The notes under the pieces are model-generated. The model saw nothing but the letters and a program-made list of their open reading frames with translations, did not search any database and was not told where the DNA came from. Positions 54,670 to 63,094 of a stretch of 64,000 nucleotides of DNA are shown here, one piece after another. The position numbers and the translations under genes were made by a program. This DNA comes from Massilia solisilvae (GTDB lineage: Bacteria; Pseudomonadota; Gammaproteobacteria; Burkholderiales; Burkholderiaceae_D): positions 1,736,001-1,800,000 of the forward strand of contig NZ_JANUGV010000001.1 of the NCBI RefSeq assembly GCF_024753215.1, read 5' to 3'. The number at the start of each line of letters is the position of its first letter. Within the stretch, counting starts at the first letter, position 1.

Positions 54670-55695
54670 TCATGTGCAGCAGAGAGTGTACTCAAGCAGC
54701 ATATCTTCGACAAACAATTTTGGCGACAGCGGGTGGTCCGCCACGGCCCGGCGCTCGGTAACGCCCTTGATCGCCTTGAGCACGCCGGCAGTGTGCACGC
54801 TGGCGGCCAGGGCCGCAAGCTCCCTCTGATAACGGGGATAGTAGCGCACGGTGCCCGAAAGTTTACAAGAGAGCAAGTCATACAGCCAGCGCTGCTCCCA
54901 CGCCACCAGCGAGGCCAGCGGCGCCTTGGACAGCCGTTCGGCGGCCTTCAGGGCGGCGTCCGCGCTCGGACGGGCCAGCAGGTGCAGCAGCACGTCCAGT
55001 TCCTCGCGGTTGCCGGACTCGGCCTGGGCCAGCGCAAGCAGCGGCGCCCCGCCCTGCTCGCGCAGCCAGCTGTCGGCGTCCTGCACGCCCTGCGCCTGCA
55101 GCCATGCCAGCGCTTCGTCGTGCGCCGGCATCGGCAGCGCAAACTTGCGGCAGCGCGACAGGATGGTCGGCAACAGCCGGTCGATGCTGTTGGACGAGAG
55201 CAGGAACACGGTGCCGGGGGGCGGCTCTTCCAGCGTCTTGAGCAGCGCGTTGGAGGCCGGCATGTTGAGCGCCTCGGCCGGGTACAGCACGACCACGCGC
55301 AAGCCCTGCCGGTGGGTCGAGATGTTCATGAAGTCGGCCAGCGAGCGGATCTGCTCGATCCTGATCTCTTTCGATGCGCTCTTGGCGGACTTCTTCTTGT
55401 CGCCGTCCGCGTCCTCGCCCTCGGCGGCGGCCGCCTCGTCTTCCAGCGCCTCGGGGCGCACGCGCCGGTAGTCGGGATGATTCTGCTGCGCGAACCAGCC
55501 GCACGAGGCGCATTCGCCGCAGGCGTGCCCATCCGGCCGCACGTTCTCGCACAACAGCGACTGGGCGAAGGCCTCGATGAAGCCGGTCTTGCCGGTGCCT
55601 TCGGCGCCGTAGAACAGGATCGCGTGCGGCAGCCGCTCGCGCATGTGCTGCAGCTGCTCCCACGCGGCCTGCTGCCACGGATGGATCGCGGTCAC
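54670..55695 (-). CDS. holB: DNA polymerase III delta prime subunit
   Basis: A 341-residue clamp-loader subunit: a degenerate Walker A in [15 protein letters not shown], the zinc-binding Cys set [13 protein letters not shown], and the late sensor segments [18 protein letters not shown]. It is part of the gamma complex that loads the sliding clamp. An acidic/lysine-rich insert (about residues 88-110) lies after the zinc module. It overlaps tmk by 4 bp. Confidence 0.92.
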   Translation of the reverse strand: MTAIHPWQQAAWEQLQHMRERLPHAILFYGAEGTGKTGFIEAFAQSLLCENVRPDGHACGECASCGWFAQQNHPDYRRVRPEALEDEAAAAEGEDADGDKKKSAKSASKEIRIEQIRSLADFMNISTHRQGLRVVVLYPAEALNMPASNALLKTLEEPPPGTVFLLSSNSIDRLLPTILSRCRKFALPMPAHDEALAWLQAQGVQDADSWLREQGGAPLLALAQAESGNREELDVLLHLLARPSADAALKAAERLSKAPLASLVAWEQRWLYDLLSCKLSGTVRYYPRYQRELAALAASVHTAGVLKAIKGVTERRAVADHPLSPKLFVEDMLLEYTLCCT

Positions 55696-56321
55696 AGCAG
55701 CCGCTCCAGCGCCGCGGCAATGGCGGCGCGCGTCTCGTCGATGCTCCTGGTCGAATCGATCACGACGATGCGGCCGGGATGCTCGCCGGCCAGCCGCAGG
55801 TACTCGTTGCGGCAGCGCGAGAAGAAGTCGGCCTTCTCCTGTTCGAACTTGTCGAGCGTGCGCTCGGCGTCAAGACGCTGGCGCGCCACCTCGACCGGCA
55901 CGTCGAACAGCAGCGTCAGGTCGGGCCAGCGCCTTGCGTGCACCCACTGCGCCAGCGCCATGATCTTGTCGCGGTCCATGCCGCCCGCCGCCGACTGGTA
56001 GGCGAAACTGGCATCGGTGAAGCGGTCCGACAGCACCCAGTCGCCACGCTCGATGCCCGGCTCGATCACCTGCGCCAGGTGCTCGCGGCGGCTGGCGAAC
56101 ATCAGGAGCGCCTCGGTCTCCACGTGCATCTTCTCGTGCAGCAGCAGCTCGCGCAGCTGTTCGCCCAGGCGCGTGCCGCCCGGCTCGCGCGAGGACACGA
56201 CGGTCTTGCCGCGCGCGGCCAAAAAGTCGACGACAAAGCCGATGTGTGTCGACTTGCCTGCGCCGTCAATGCCTTCGAAAGTGATGAATTTGCCCGGCAC
56301 TGCCGTGGTCTGCTGCGTCAT
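55692..56321 (-). CDS. tmk: Thymidylate kinase
   Basis: A 209-residue dTMP kinase: P-loop [16 protein letters not shown], the DR(Y/F) motif [12 protein letters not shown] and the LID region with arginines around [16 protein letters not shown]. It phosphorylates dTMP in dTTP synthesis. It overlaps both mltG and holB by 4 bp, which indicates translational coupling. Confidence 0.95.
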   Translation of the reverse strand: MTQQTTAVPGKFITFEGIDGAGKSTHIGFVVDFLAARGKTVVSSREPGGTRLGEQLRELLLHEKMHVETEALLMFASRREHLAQVIEPGIERGDWVLSDRFTDASFAYQSAAGGMDRDKIMALAQWVHARRWPDLTLLFDVPVEVARQRLDAERTLDKFEQEKADFFSRCRNEYLRLAGEHPGRIVVIDSTRSIDETRAAIAAALERLL

Positions 56322-57319
56322 GGGGCCTGCCGCTGGTATCGGTTGACGGCCTTGTTGTGGTCCGTCAGGTTGTCGGAAAACTTGCTGGTGCCATCGCCGC
56401 GCGAGACGAAGTACAGCGCTTCGGTGCGGGCCGGCGACAGCGCCGCCTGCAGCGACTGCACGCCCGGCAGCGCGATCGGCGTGGGCGGCAGGCCGGCACG
56501 CACGTAGGTATTGTAAGGGGTGTCCGTTTCCAGGTCCTTCTTGCGGATTTTACCCTCGTACTTCTCGCCCATGCCGTAGATGACGGTGGGGTCGGTCTGC
56601 AGCAGCATGCCGGCCTTCAGGCGGTTCACGAACACGCCCGCGATCATCGGGCGCTCCGACTTCTGCCCGGTCTCCTTCTCGACGATCGAGGCCATGATCA
56701 GCGCTTCGTACGGATTCGCATACGGGAGGTTGGGGTCGCGCTTTTCCCACGCCGCTTTCAGCCGGTCCATCATCGCCTGGTGTGCCTGGCGGAAGATCTG
56801 CAGCTCGCTCGAGCCTTTCGCGAACAGGTAGGTATCCGGGAAGAACAGCCCTTCGGGCGACTTGTACGACAGTTGCGGCGCGATCTTTTGCAGCAGTTCC
56901 TTGTCCGACAGGTCGGCCGCGTCATGTTTGAGACTGGGCGCGGCGGCGATCACCTGGCGCATCTGGCGGAAGGTCCAGCCTTCGATGATCGTGACCGATT
57001 CCTGCGCGAACTCGCCGCGCACCAGTTGGGTGAGCAGCGTGCGGGGCGAGGTGTTGGGCTTGAGCTCGTAGCTGCCGGCCTTGATGCGCGAGCTCTTGCC
57101 CGAGATGCGCGCCAGCGTCGCAAACAGGAAAGGGTTGATCGGCACGCCTGCCTTGGCGATCTGCTGCGCCGCAGCACCCGCGCCGCTGCCTGGTTCGACG
57201 GCGAAGGGAATCACCGCATCGGCCGTGCTGATCGGCTGCTTGGCCCACCAGGAAAAGCCCGCGGCCGCCGCGACCGACACGATCACGCCGGTCACGATGA
57301 GTTTTTTTATTAGTGCCAT
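56318..57319 (-). CDS. mltG: Endolytic murein transglycosylase
   Basis: A 333-residue YceG/MltG protein: an N-terminal membrane helix ([20 protein letters not shown]), a LysM-like region, then the catalytic domain with the essential Glu in [13 protein letters not shown] and the [20 protein letters not shown] segment. It cuts nascent glycan strands and sets their length. ATG 57319 lies just before the basic MALIKK start. It is first gene of the mltG-tmk-holB-pilZ run and divergent from ygfZ. Confidence 0.93.
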   Translation of the reverse strand: MALIKKLIVTGVIVSVAAAAGFSWWAKQPISTADAVIPFAVEPGSGAGAAAQQIAKAGVPINPFLFATLARISGKSSRIKAGSYELKPNTSPRTLLTQLVRGEFAQESVTIIEGWTFRQMRQVIAAAPSLKHDAADLSDKELLQKIAPQLSYKSPEGLFFPDTYLFAKGSSELQIFRQAHQAMMDRLKAAWEKRDPNLPYANPYEALIMASIVEKETGQKSERPMIAGVFVNRLKAGMLLQTDPTVIYGMGEKYEGKIRKKDLETDTPYNTYVRAGLPPTPIALPGVQSLQAALSPARTEALYFVSRGDGTSKFSDNLTDHNKAVNRYQRQAP

Positions 57320-57419
57320 TCGGGTAGTAGGGGTATTACGCCGGGTCCGGCGCGAAATTCTCGACAACTCTATAATGAGGCCGTAATGATAAAGCCTAAA
57401 CGCAAAAATAACCGAGTTT

Positions 57420-58478
57420 ATGAGTAACTGGACAGAATACCTTGCGTCCCACGGCGCCCGCTTCCATATCGACGAAGCCACTCAGGTCGAAGACTTTGGC
57501 CGCGCCCTCGGCGCCGCCGAGCTGGCCGATGGTTTCGTGGCATCGGTCACCGACCTGGGACTCATCTCCGTTGCCGGCCTTGATGCCGCCAGCTTCCTCC
57601 ACAACCAGCTGACCAACGACGTCGAACACCTGGCGCCTGGCGAGGCGCGCCTGGCCGGCTACTGTACGCCCAAGGGCCGCCTGCTGGGCAGCTTCCTGAT
57701 GTGGCGCGACGCCGAAGCCATCTATTTGCAGCTGCCGCGCGCGCTGCAGGCGCCGCTGCAAAAGCGCCTGTCGATGTACGTGCTGCGCGCCAAGGCCAAG
57801 CTGGCCGATGCCACGCAAGATCCCGCCAACGAGGCCGTGATCGGCATCGGCGGCGGCAAGGGCGAAGCGGCCCTGCGCGAGCAGTTCGGCACGCTACCGG
57901 TGGCGCCCTACGCAACCGTGGCTGGCGACGCTGGCACCGTGATCCGCGTGGCCGACGCATTCGGCGCGCCGCGCTACCTGTGGCTGGCGAGCGCCGAGCG
58001 CGCCAGCGCCGCGCTGCCGGCATTGAAGGAAGCGCTGGCACTGGGCGGCAACCAGGCCTGGAACCTGGCGTCGATCCACGCTGGCGTGCCGCAGGTGACG
58101 GCCAGCACGCAGGAGCAGTTCGTGCCGCAGATGATCAATCTCGAGCTCCTTGGCGGCGTCAACTTCAAGAAGGGCTGCTATCCGGGCCAGGAAATCGTGG
58201 CGCGCAGCCAGTACCTGGGCAAGCTCAAGCGCCGCACCGCGCTCGCGACCATCGACAACGCCGCCGCGCAGGCCGGGCAGGAAGTGTTTTCGACGGCCGA
58301 TCCCGACCAGCCCTGCGGCATGGTGGTGAACGCCGCCGCCAACGGCGCCGGCGGCGCGGATGCCCTGATCGAGATGAAGCTCGCCGCGCTGGAAGAGGAC
58401 GTACACCTTGGCGCGGCCAGCGGCGCGAAGGTCCGCTTCCTGCCCATGCCCTACCCGCTCGACGCGCTCGACCTGTAA
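57420..58478 (+). CDS. ygfZ: Folate-binding YgfZ family protein
   Basis: A 352-residue aminomethyltransferase-like (GcvT-fold) protein with the family signature KKGCYPGQEIVARSQYLGKL. YgfZ binds tetrahydrofolate and helps assemble or repair Fe-S proteins. It is divergent from mltG across a 100-bp gap that holds a TATAAT at 57371-57376. The DUF4936 gene follows 3 bp after the stop. Confidence 0.93.
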   Translation: MSNWTEYLASHGARFHIDEATQVEDFGRALGAAELADGFVASVTDLGLISVAGLDAASFLHNQLTNDVEHLAPGEARLAGYCTPKGRLLGSFLMWRDAEAIYLQLPRALQAPLQKRLSMYVLRAKAKLADATQDPANEAVIGIGGGKGEAALREQFGTLPVAPYATVAGDAGTVIRVADAFGAPRYLWLASAERASAALPALKEALALGGNQAWNLASIHAGVPQVTASTQEQFVPQMINLELLGGVNFKKGCYPGQEIVARSQYLGKLKRRTALATIDNAAAQAGQEVFSTADPDQPCGMVVNAAANGAGGADALIEMKLAALEEDVHLGAASGAKVRFLPMPYPLDALDL

Positions 58479-58481
58479 GCC

Positions 58482-58775
58482 ATGATCGACCTGTACGTGT
58501 ATTACAAGGTGCGCGCGGAGAACGCCGCGCGGCTGGAACCTGTCGTTCGTGCCATGCAGGCGCGCGTGGAGGCCAACCTGGGCGTGGCCGGACGGCTGCA
58601 GCGCCGGCCCGCGGAGTGCAACGGCGTGCAGACCTGGATGGAAGTGTATTCATCCGTGACCGACGAATTCGCAAAGAGCCTGGAACAGGCCGCGCGTGAC
58701 GCCGGCGTGCACCACCTGGTTGAAGGCGGCGCGCGTCACGGCGAAGTTTTTACGGATTTCACAGCATGTGCCTGA
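58482..58775 (+). CDS. DUF4936 family protein
   Basis: A 97-residue soluble alpha/beta protein (MIDLYVYYKVRAENAARLEP, then CNGVQTWMEVYSSVTDEFAK), matching the DUF4936 family of betaproteobacteria, which is habitually placed between ygfZ and an NRDE gene. The fold looks like a dimeric ferredoxin-like barrel. Function unknown. It overlaps the next gene by 10 bp. Confidence 0.82.
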   Translation: MIDLYVYYKVRAENAARLEPVVRAMQARVEANLGVAGRLQRRPAECNGVQTWMEVYSSVTDEFAKSLEQAARDAGVHHLVEGGARHGEVFTDFTACA

Positions 58776-59533
58776 TTGTCTTTGCCTGGCGCGTGATCCC
58801 GGGCGTGCCCTTGATTGCGGCAGCCAACCGTGACGAGTATTACGACCGCCCGGCCACGCCGGCGGGTCCCTGGCCCGAAAATCCCAACGTGATCGCAGGC
58901 CGCGACTTGCGCGGCGGCGGCAGCTGGATGGGCGTGACGCTCGATGGCCCGGGCGGGCCGCGGTTCGCCGCGCTGACCAACATCCGCGGGCCACAGGAAA
59001 AGCGCCCCGATGCGCCCACGCGCGGCGCGCTGGTGGCGGACTTTCTGCAGGGCGAGCAAAGTGCGGCCGACTACATCGAACGCATCGCCCCCGGCTCTGG
59101 CGTGTACAACGGCTTTAACCTCGTGCTCGGCGACCGCGACGGCCTGTACTGGTTTTCGAACCGGGGGCTGGACGACCCGCGCAACGGCAAACCGCTGGAG
59201 CCCGGCATCTACGGGATTTCGAACGGCCTGCTGGACGATCCGTGGCCGAAGGTGATGCGCACCAAGGCGCAGTTTGCCAGCCTGCTGTGCCAGGGCGCGC
59301 CCGAGGAAGCCTATTTCGAAATGCTGGCCGACACCACGCGTGCGCCGGACATGCGGCTGCCGGCCACCGGCGTGCCGATCGAGATGGAGCGCATGCTGTC
59401 GGCCGTGTGCATCGAATCGCCGGGGTATGGAACGCGCACTTCGACGGTGGTGCGCTTGTATGCGGGCGCGCCGCCGGAATTGAGCGAGCGCGTGGTGCAG
59501 CCGCTGTGCCCGGAGCAGGCAGAAGCCAGCTAG
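58766..59533 (+). CDS. NRDE family protein (TANGO2-like)
   Basis: A 255-residue NRDE-domain protein: it begins MCLIVFAWR with Cys as residue 2, then AANRDEYYDRPATP, VIAGRDLRGGGSWMGVTLDG and LTNIRG. An N-terminal Cys nucleophile is suspected from the Ntn-like fold. Eukaryotic TANGO2 is linked to heme or lipid handling; bacterial roles are unproven. It is third gene of the ygfZ operon. Confidence 0.88.
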   Translation: MCLIVFAWRVIPGVPLIAAANRDEYYDRPATPAGPWPENPNVIAGRDLRGGGSWMGVTLDGPGGPRFAALTNIRGPQEKRPDAPTRGALVADFLQGEQSAADYIERIAPGSGVYNGFNLVLGDRDGLYWFSNRGLDDPRNGKPLEPGIYGISNGLLDDPWPKVMRTKAQFASLLCQGAPEEAYFEMLADTTRAPDMRLPATGVPIEMERMLSAVCIESPGYGTRTSTVVRLYAGAPPELSERVVQPLCPEQAEAS

Positions 59534-59542
59534 TTAGCAGTA

Positions 59543-59630
59543 AAACCGTCGTCCCCGCGGAGGCGGGGACCCATGCTGAGCGTCGGGGCACGCGGTCTAT
59601 GGGTCCCCGCCTTCGCGGGGACGACGGTTT
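59543..59630. repeat. 88-bp near-perfect inverted repeat (MITE-like)
   Basis: The ends AAACCGTCGTCCCCGC and GCGGGGACGACGGTTT are exact complements. Inside, GCGGGGACCCAT pairs with ATGGGTCCCCGC. Each half also makes its own hairpin (CCCCGC-GGAG-GCGGGG and CCCCGC-CTTC-GCGGGG). It lies between the convergent NRDE and SDR genes and may serve as bidirectional terminator. It is a different family from the GTAGGGTGGGC elements. Confidence 0.9.
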
Positions 59631-59648
59631 CAGGCGTGTGGGAAATAG

Positions 59649-60428
59649 CTAGATCGCCGACACGCCGCCATCCACCGCCAGGATTTGCCCCGTGATGTGC
59701 TTGCCCGCATCCGACGCGAACAGCACCACGGCGCCCTTCAGGTCCTCGTCGTCGCCCAGCCGCCCGAGTGGCGCAGCATCGGCCAGTTCCTCGCCCATCG
59801 TGGACAGCACCCCTTTCGTCATCTTGGACGGAAAGAAGCCCGGCGCGATCGAGTTCACGGTGATGCCATAGCGGCCCCACTCCGCCGCCAGCGCACGCGT
59901 GAAATTAACCACCGCACCCTTGGAGGTGTTGTAAGCCAGCGTCTGCATCGTCCCCGGCGCATTGCCGGCCAATCCCGCGATCGACGAGATGTTCACGATG
60001 CGCCCATACCGGCGCGGAATCATCGACAGCTTGCCCACCGCCTGGGTCAGCAGGAACATGCTGCGCACGTTCAGGTTCATCACCTTGTCCCACGCGTCCA
60101 GCGGGTGATCCTCGGCCGGCGAACCCCAGCTGGCGCCGGCGTTGTTGACGAGGATGTCGACCTGCCCGAGCCGCGCCACCGCTTGTTCGGCAAAGGGCCG
60201 CACCTGCGCCTCCTGCCCCAGGTCCACCGCGATCGCCTGCGCTTCGATGCCGCGTTGCGCCAGGTGGGCCACGGCCTCGTCCAGTTCGTCCTGCTTGCGC
60301 GCCGAGATCACGAGGCGCGCCCCCTGTTCTCCCAGCGCCTGGGCCATCTGCAGGCCCAGTCCACGCGAGCCGCCGGTCACGATGGCGGTTTTGCCCTGCA
60401 AGGAGAACAGCTCCCGGGTGGTACGCAT
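59649..60428 (-). CDS. Short-chain dehydrogenase/reductase
   Basis: A 259-residue classical SDR: cofactor loop VTGGSRGLG, NNAG at about 95, catalytic Ser in NISSIAG and YNTSK (Tyr, Lys). The residues after the second strand (SARKQDEL) favour NADP(H). It resembles gluconate 5-dehydrogenase/FabG-like enzymes, but the substrate is open. GGAGG precedes ATG 60428. The Dabb gene lies 19 bp upstream, so the two may be one operon. Confidence 0.9.
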   Translation of the reverse strand: MRTTRELFSLQGKTAIVTGGSRGLGLQMAQALGEQGARLVISARKQDELDEAVAHLAQRGIEAQAIAVDLGQEAQVRPFAEQAVARLGQVDILVNNAGASWGSPAEDHPLDAWDKVMNLNVRSMFLLTQAVGKLSMIPRRYGRIVNISSIAGLAGNAPGTMQTLAYNTSKGAVVNFTRALAAEWGRYGITVNSIAPGFFPSKMTKGVLSTMGEELADAAPLGRLGDDEDLKGAVVLFASDAGKHITGQILAVDGGVSAI

Positions 60429-60447
60429 GCGGCCTCCGCGGAAAAGA

Positions 60448-60750
60448 TCAGGCTTCGTAATCCATGCACTGGCGCGCTTCGCGCACCGCGCCGATGAACG
60501 GCACCACTGCCTGGTGGGTCGGGTGCGCGGCGTAGGCGGCCAGCGCTTCCTTGCTGTCGAATTCCGAGTACAGCACCACGTCGTAAGTCGCCTCCAGCCC
60601 CGGCTGCGCCAGCGCCACCTCGAACTTGCGCATGCCCGGCACGATGTTGGCGCAGGCATCGAGACGGCGTTTCATCTCCCGGGCATTGGTGGCGCGGTCG
60701 GCGCCTTCGGCCTGGTCCTTCAGTTTCCACATGACGATGTGCTTAATCAT
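60448..60750 (-). CDS. Dabb (stress-responsive alpha/beta barrel) family protein
   Basis: A 100-residue Dabb-domain protein: it begins MIKHIVMWKLKDQAEG, has the ferredoxin-like pattern to YDVVLYSEFDSKEALAAYAA and the conserved HPTHQAVVPFI. Dabb proteins are small dimeric barrels, some with cyclase or heme-related roles; the function here is unknown. It lies upstream of the SDR gene on the same strand. Confidence 0.87.
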   Translation of the reverse strand: MIKHIVMWKLKDQAEGADRATNAREMKRRLDACANIVPGMRKFEVALAQPGLEATYDVVLYSEFDSKEALAAYAAHPTHQAVVPFIGAVREARQCMDYEA

Positions 60751-61087
60751 ATATTTCTCGTATCACAGGGGCTCCAACTGAGCCGTTTGCATATGTAGGG
60801 TGGGCAGGTCCTCCTGCCCACGCGTTCGGACAGAGCAAGCACTGGCTGGACGCGTGGGCAGGAAACCTGCCCACCCTACGGAGGTTTGCAGAATAGCATG
60901 GGGTACCGCCTCAAGGGGCAAGCCCCACCGCGAAAAAGGTGGTTTGAGTAAGCTCAATGTTAGATCGCCGTAAGGTTCCAGTAAGCCTGGAGCAAGACTC
61001 GTGTAAGTTTTACATTCCACACTGCGAGATAGCTGACGAAGGATCGGCTATATCCAAACCGGATAATTACTACACGGAGACAACACA
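60751..61087. other. Gap holding a palindromic repeat and the MFS promoter region
   Basis: No gene is seen. The left half holds the repeat at 60795-60879. The right half, before the transporter ATG, is AT-richer and must carry its promoter. A GGAG ribosome site lies about 10 bp before ATG 61088. Confidence 0.5.
60795..60879. repeat. GTAGGGTGGGC-type palindromic element, full unit
   Basis: GTAGGGTGGGCAGG/CCTGCCCACGCGTTC, an inner 25-bp spacer, then GGACGCGTGGGCAGG/CCTGCCCACCCTAC. It is the cleanest copy in the window and defines the element: outer ends GTAGGGTGGGC and GCCCACCCTAC are exact complements. Confidence 0.9.
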
Positions 61088-62788
61088 ATGGCTATCACAC
61101 CTGGCATGACCGCCGGTGGAAAGGCAATGCCTACCACTGCGGGGCTCACCAAGGAAGAGCGGAAAGTCATCTTCGCATCGTCCCTCGGTACCGTTTTCGA
61201 ATGGTACGACTTTTACCTGTACGGCTCGCTTGCACCGATCATCGCCAAGCAGTTCTTCATTGGCGACCCGACCGTCACCTTCATCTTTGCGCTCCTGGCA
61301 TTTGCGGCCGGCTTCATCGTGCGCCCGTTCGGCGCGCTGGTGTTCGGCCGCCTGGGCGACCTGATCGGACGTAAGTACACCTTCCTGATCACCATCCTGA
61401 TCATGGGCGGTTCGACCTTCATCGTGGGCCTGTTGCCAAGCCACGCCTCCATTGGCGTTGCCGCGCCGATCATCCTGGTCAGCCTGCGCATCCTGCAAGG
61501 CCTGGCGCTGGGTGGCGAGTACGGCGGCGCCGCGACTTACGTGGCCGAGCACGCGCCGGAAGGCCGCCGCGGCTTCTTCACCTCGTGGATCCAGACCACC
61601 GCGACGCTGGGCCTGTTCCTGTCGCTGCTGGTGATCCTGGGCACTCGTACCGCCATGGGCGAGAAGGACTTCGCCGAATGGGGCTGGCGCGTGCCGTTCC
61701 TGGTGTCCGTGCTGCTGCTGGCCGTCTCGGTGTGGATCCGCCTGTCGATGAACGAGTCGCCGGCCTTCGCCAAGATGAAGTCCGAAGGCAAGACCTCGAA
61801 GGCGCCGCTGACCGAGTCCTTCCTGCACTGGAAGAACGCCAAGATCGTCATCCTGGCCCTGGTCGGCCTGACGATGGGCCAGGCCGTGGTCTGGTACACC
61901 GGCCAGTTCTACGCCTTGTTCTTCCTGACGCAGACGCTGAAGATCGACGGCCCGACCGCGAACATCCTGATCGCGATCTCGCTGGCGCTGGCCACCCCGT
62001 TCTTCATCTTCTTCGGCTCGCTGTCGGACCGCATCGGCCGCAAGTGGATCATCCTGGGCGGCTGCCTGATCGCCGCGCTGACCTACTTCCCGATCTTCAA
62101 GGCCATCACCCACTACGGCAACCCGCAGCTGGAAACGGCGCTGAAGAACTCGCCGGTGGTGGTCGAAGCCGATCCGGCATCGTGCCACTTCCAGTTCAAC
62201 CTGACCGGCACCTCCAAGTTCCCGTCCTCGTGCGACATCGCCACCGGCATGCTGACCGCGTCCTCGGTGAGCTACACGCGCGTCGATGCCGCCCCGGGCT
62301 CGATGGCCACGATCAAGGTGGGCGACAAGGTCCTGCCGTCGTTTAACGCGGCCATGACCCCGGACGGCCTGAACTTCGACCAGGCGTCGAAGGACAAGGA
62401 AGCCGCGCTCAAGAAGGACGTGAGCGGCGCCATCAAGGCCGCGGGCTACCCGGCCAAGGCCGATCCGGAGCAGATCAACAAACCGATGGTGGTGCTGTTC
62501 CTGTTCATCCTGGTGCTGTACGTGACCATGGTGTACGGGCCGGTGGCCGCGATGCTGGTCGAGATGTTCCCGACCCGGATCCGCTACTCGTCGATGTCCC
62601 TGCCCTACCACATCGGTAACGGCTGGTTCGGCGGCCTGCTGCCGACCACCGTGTTCGCGCTGGTGGCGTTCAAGGGTGACATCTACTACGGCCTGTGGTA
62701 TCCGATCGTCATCGCTGCCATCACCTTCGTGATCGGCGCGCTGTTCGTGCGCGAGACCAAGGACAACGACATCTACGCTGCGGACTGA
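61088..62788 (+). CDS. MFS transporter, metabolite:H+ symporter type, with large loop insert
   Basis: A 566-residue, twelve-helix carrier of the MHS group: FASSLGTVFEWYDFYLYGSL at the start, RPFGALVFGRLGDLIGRKYT (loop 2-3) and QGLALGGEYGGAATYVAEHA (helix 5). MHS members import small acids or osmolytes such as proline, shikimate or 2-oxoglutarate with protons. Between helices 9 and 10 lies an insert of about 110 residues with two Cys (VEADPASCHFQFNLT...PSSC) that would face the periplasm. A strong terminator follows. Confidence 0.9.
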   Translation: MAITPGMTAGGKAMPTTAGLTKEERKVIFASSLGTVFEWYDFYLYGSLAPIIAKQFFIGDPTVTFIFALLAFAAGFIVRPFGALVFGRLGDLIGRKYTFLITILIMGGSTFIVGLLPSHASIGVAAPIILVSLRILQGLALGGEYGGAATYVAEHAPEGRRGFFTSWIQTTATLGLFLSLLVILGTRTAMGEKDFAEWGWRVPFLVSVLLLAVSVWIRLSMNESPAFAKMKSEGKTSKAPLTESFLHWKNAKIVILALVGLTMGQAVVWYTGQFYALFFLTQTLKIDGPTANILIAISLALATPFFIFFGSLSDRIGRKWIILGGCLIAALTYFPIFKAITHYGNPQLETALKNSPVVVEADPASCHFQFNLTGTSKFPSSCDIATGMLTASSVSYTRVDAAPGSMATIKVGDKVLPSFNAAMTPDGLNFDQASKDKEAALKKDVSGAIKAAGYPAKADPEQINKPMVVLFLFILVLYVTMVYGPVAAMLVEMFPTRIRYSSMSLPYHIGNGWFGGLLPTTVFALVAFKGDIYYGLWYPIVIAAITFVIGALFVRETKDNDIYAAD

Positions 62789-62810
62789 GATCCTTTGCCT
62801 GCAGTGCCCA

Positions 62811-62836
62811 AAGCCCCGGCGTGCCGGGGCTTTTTT
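62811..62836 (+). terminator. Intrinsic terminator of the MFS gene
   Basis: AAGCCCCGGC, GT loop, GCCGGGGCTT, then a T-run. It starts 22 bp after the stop codon and is the clearest Rho-independent terminator in the window. Confidence 0.9.
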
Positions 62837-63094
62837 GTTGGTCCACACAGACCGATCGCTCAGTGGCGAACGACGCTCAGGCTCTTGCTCGGGAAGAATT
62901 AGCCAGCTTCGGAAGGGAAAGTCGCTTATGTCGCCACAAACTCAGCACGCATCCTCTGGCATGACGCGCCATTGAACCTGACACGTCACAAGTCCCCGCT
63001 CGATCTGCTTGGTGCACAGCAAGGCAAGCACGGCGGCGACAGGCCGCGCAATGCGCTGCGGGTCGCAGCCCGCGGCATTCCGTGCATGCAACGG
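62837..63094. other. Gap between convergent transporter genes
   Basis: About 260 bp with no supported gene; the short frames on either strand have chance composition. I see no repeat or regulatory site here. Confidence 0.4.
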
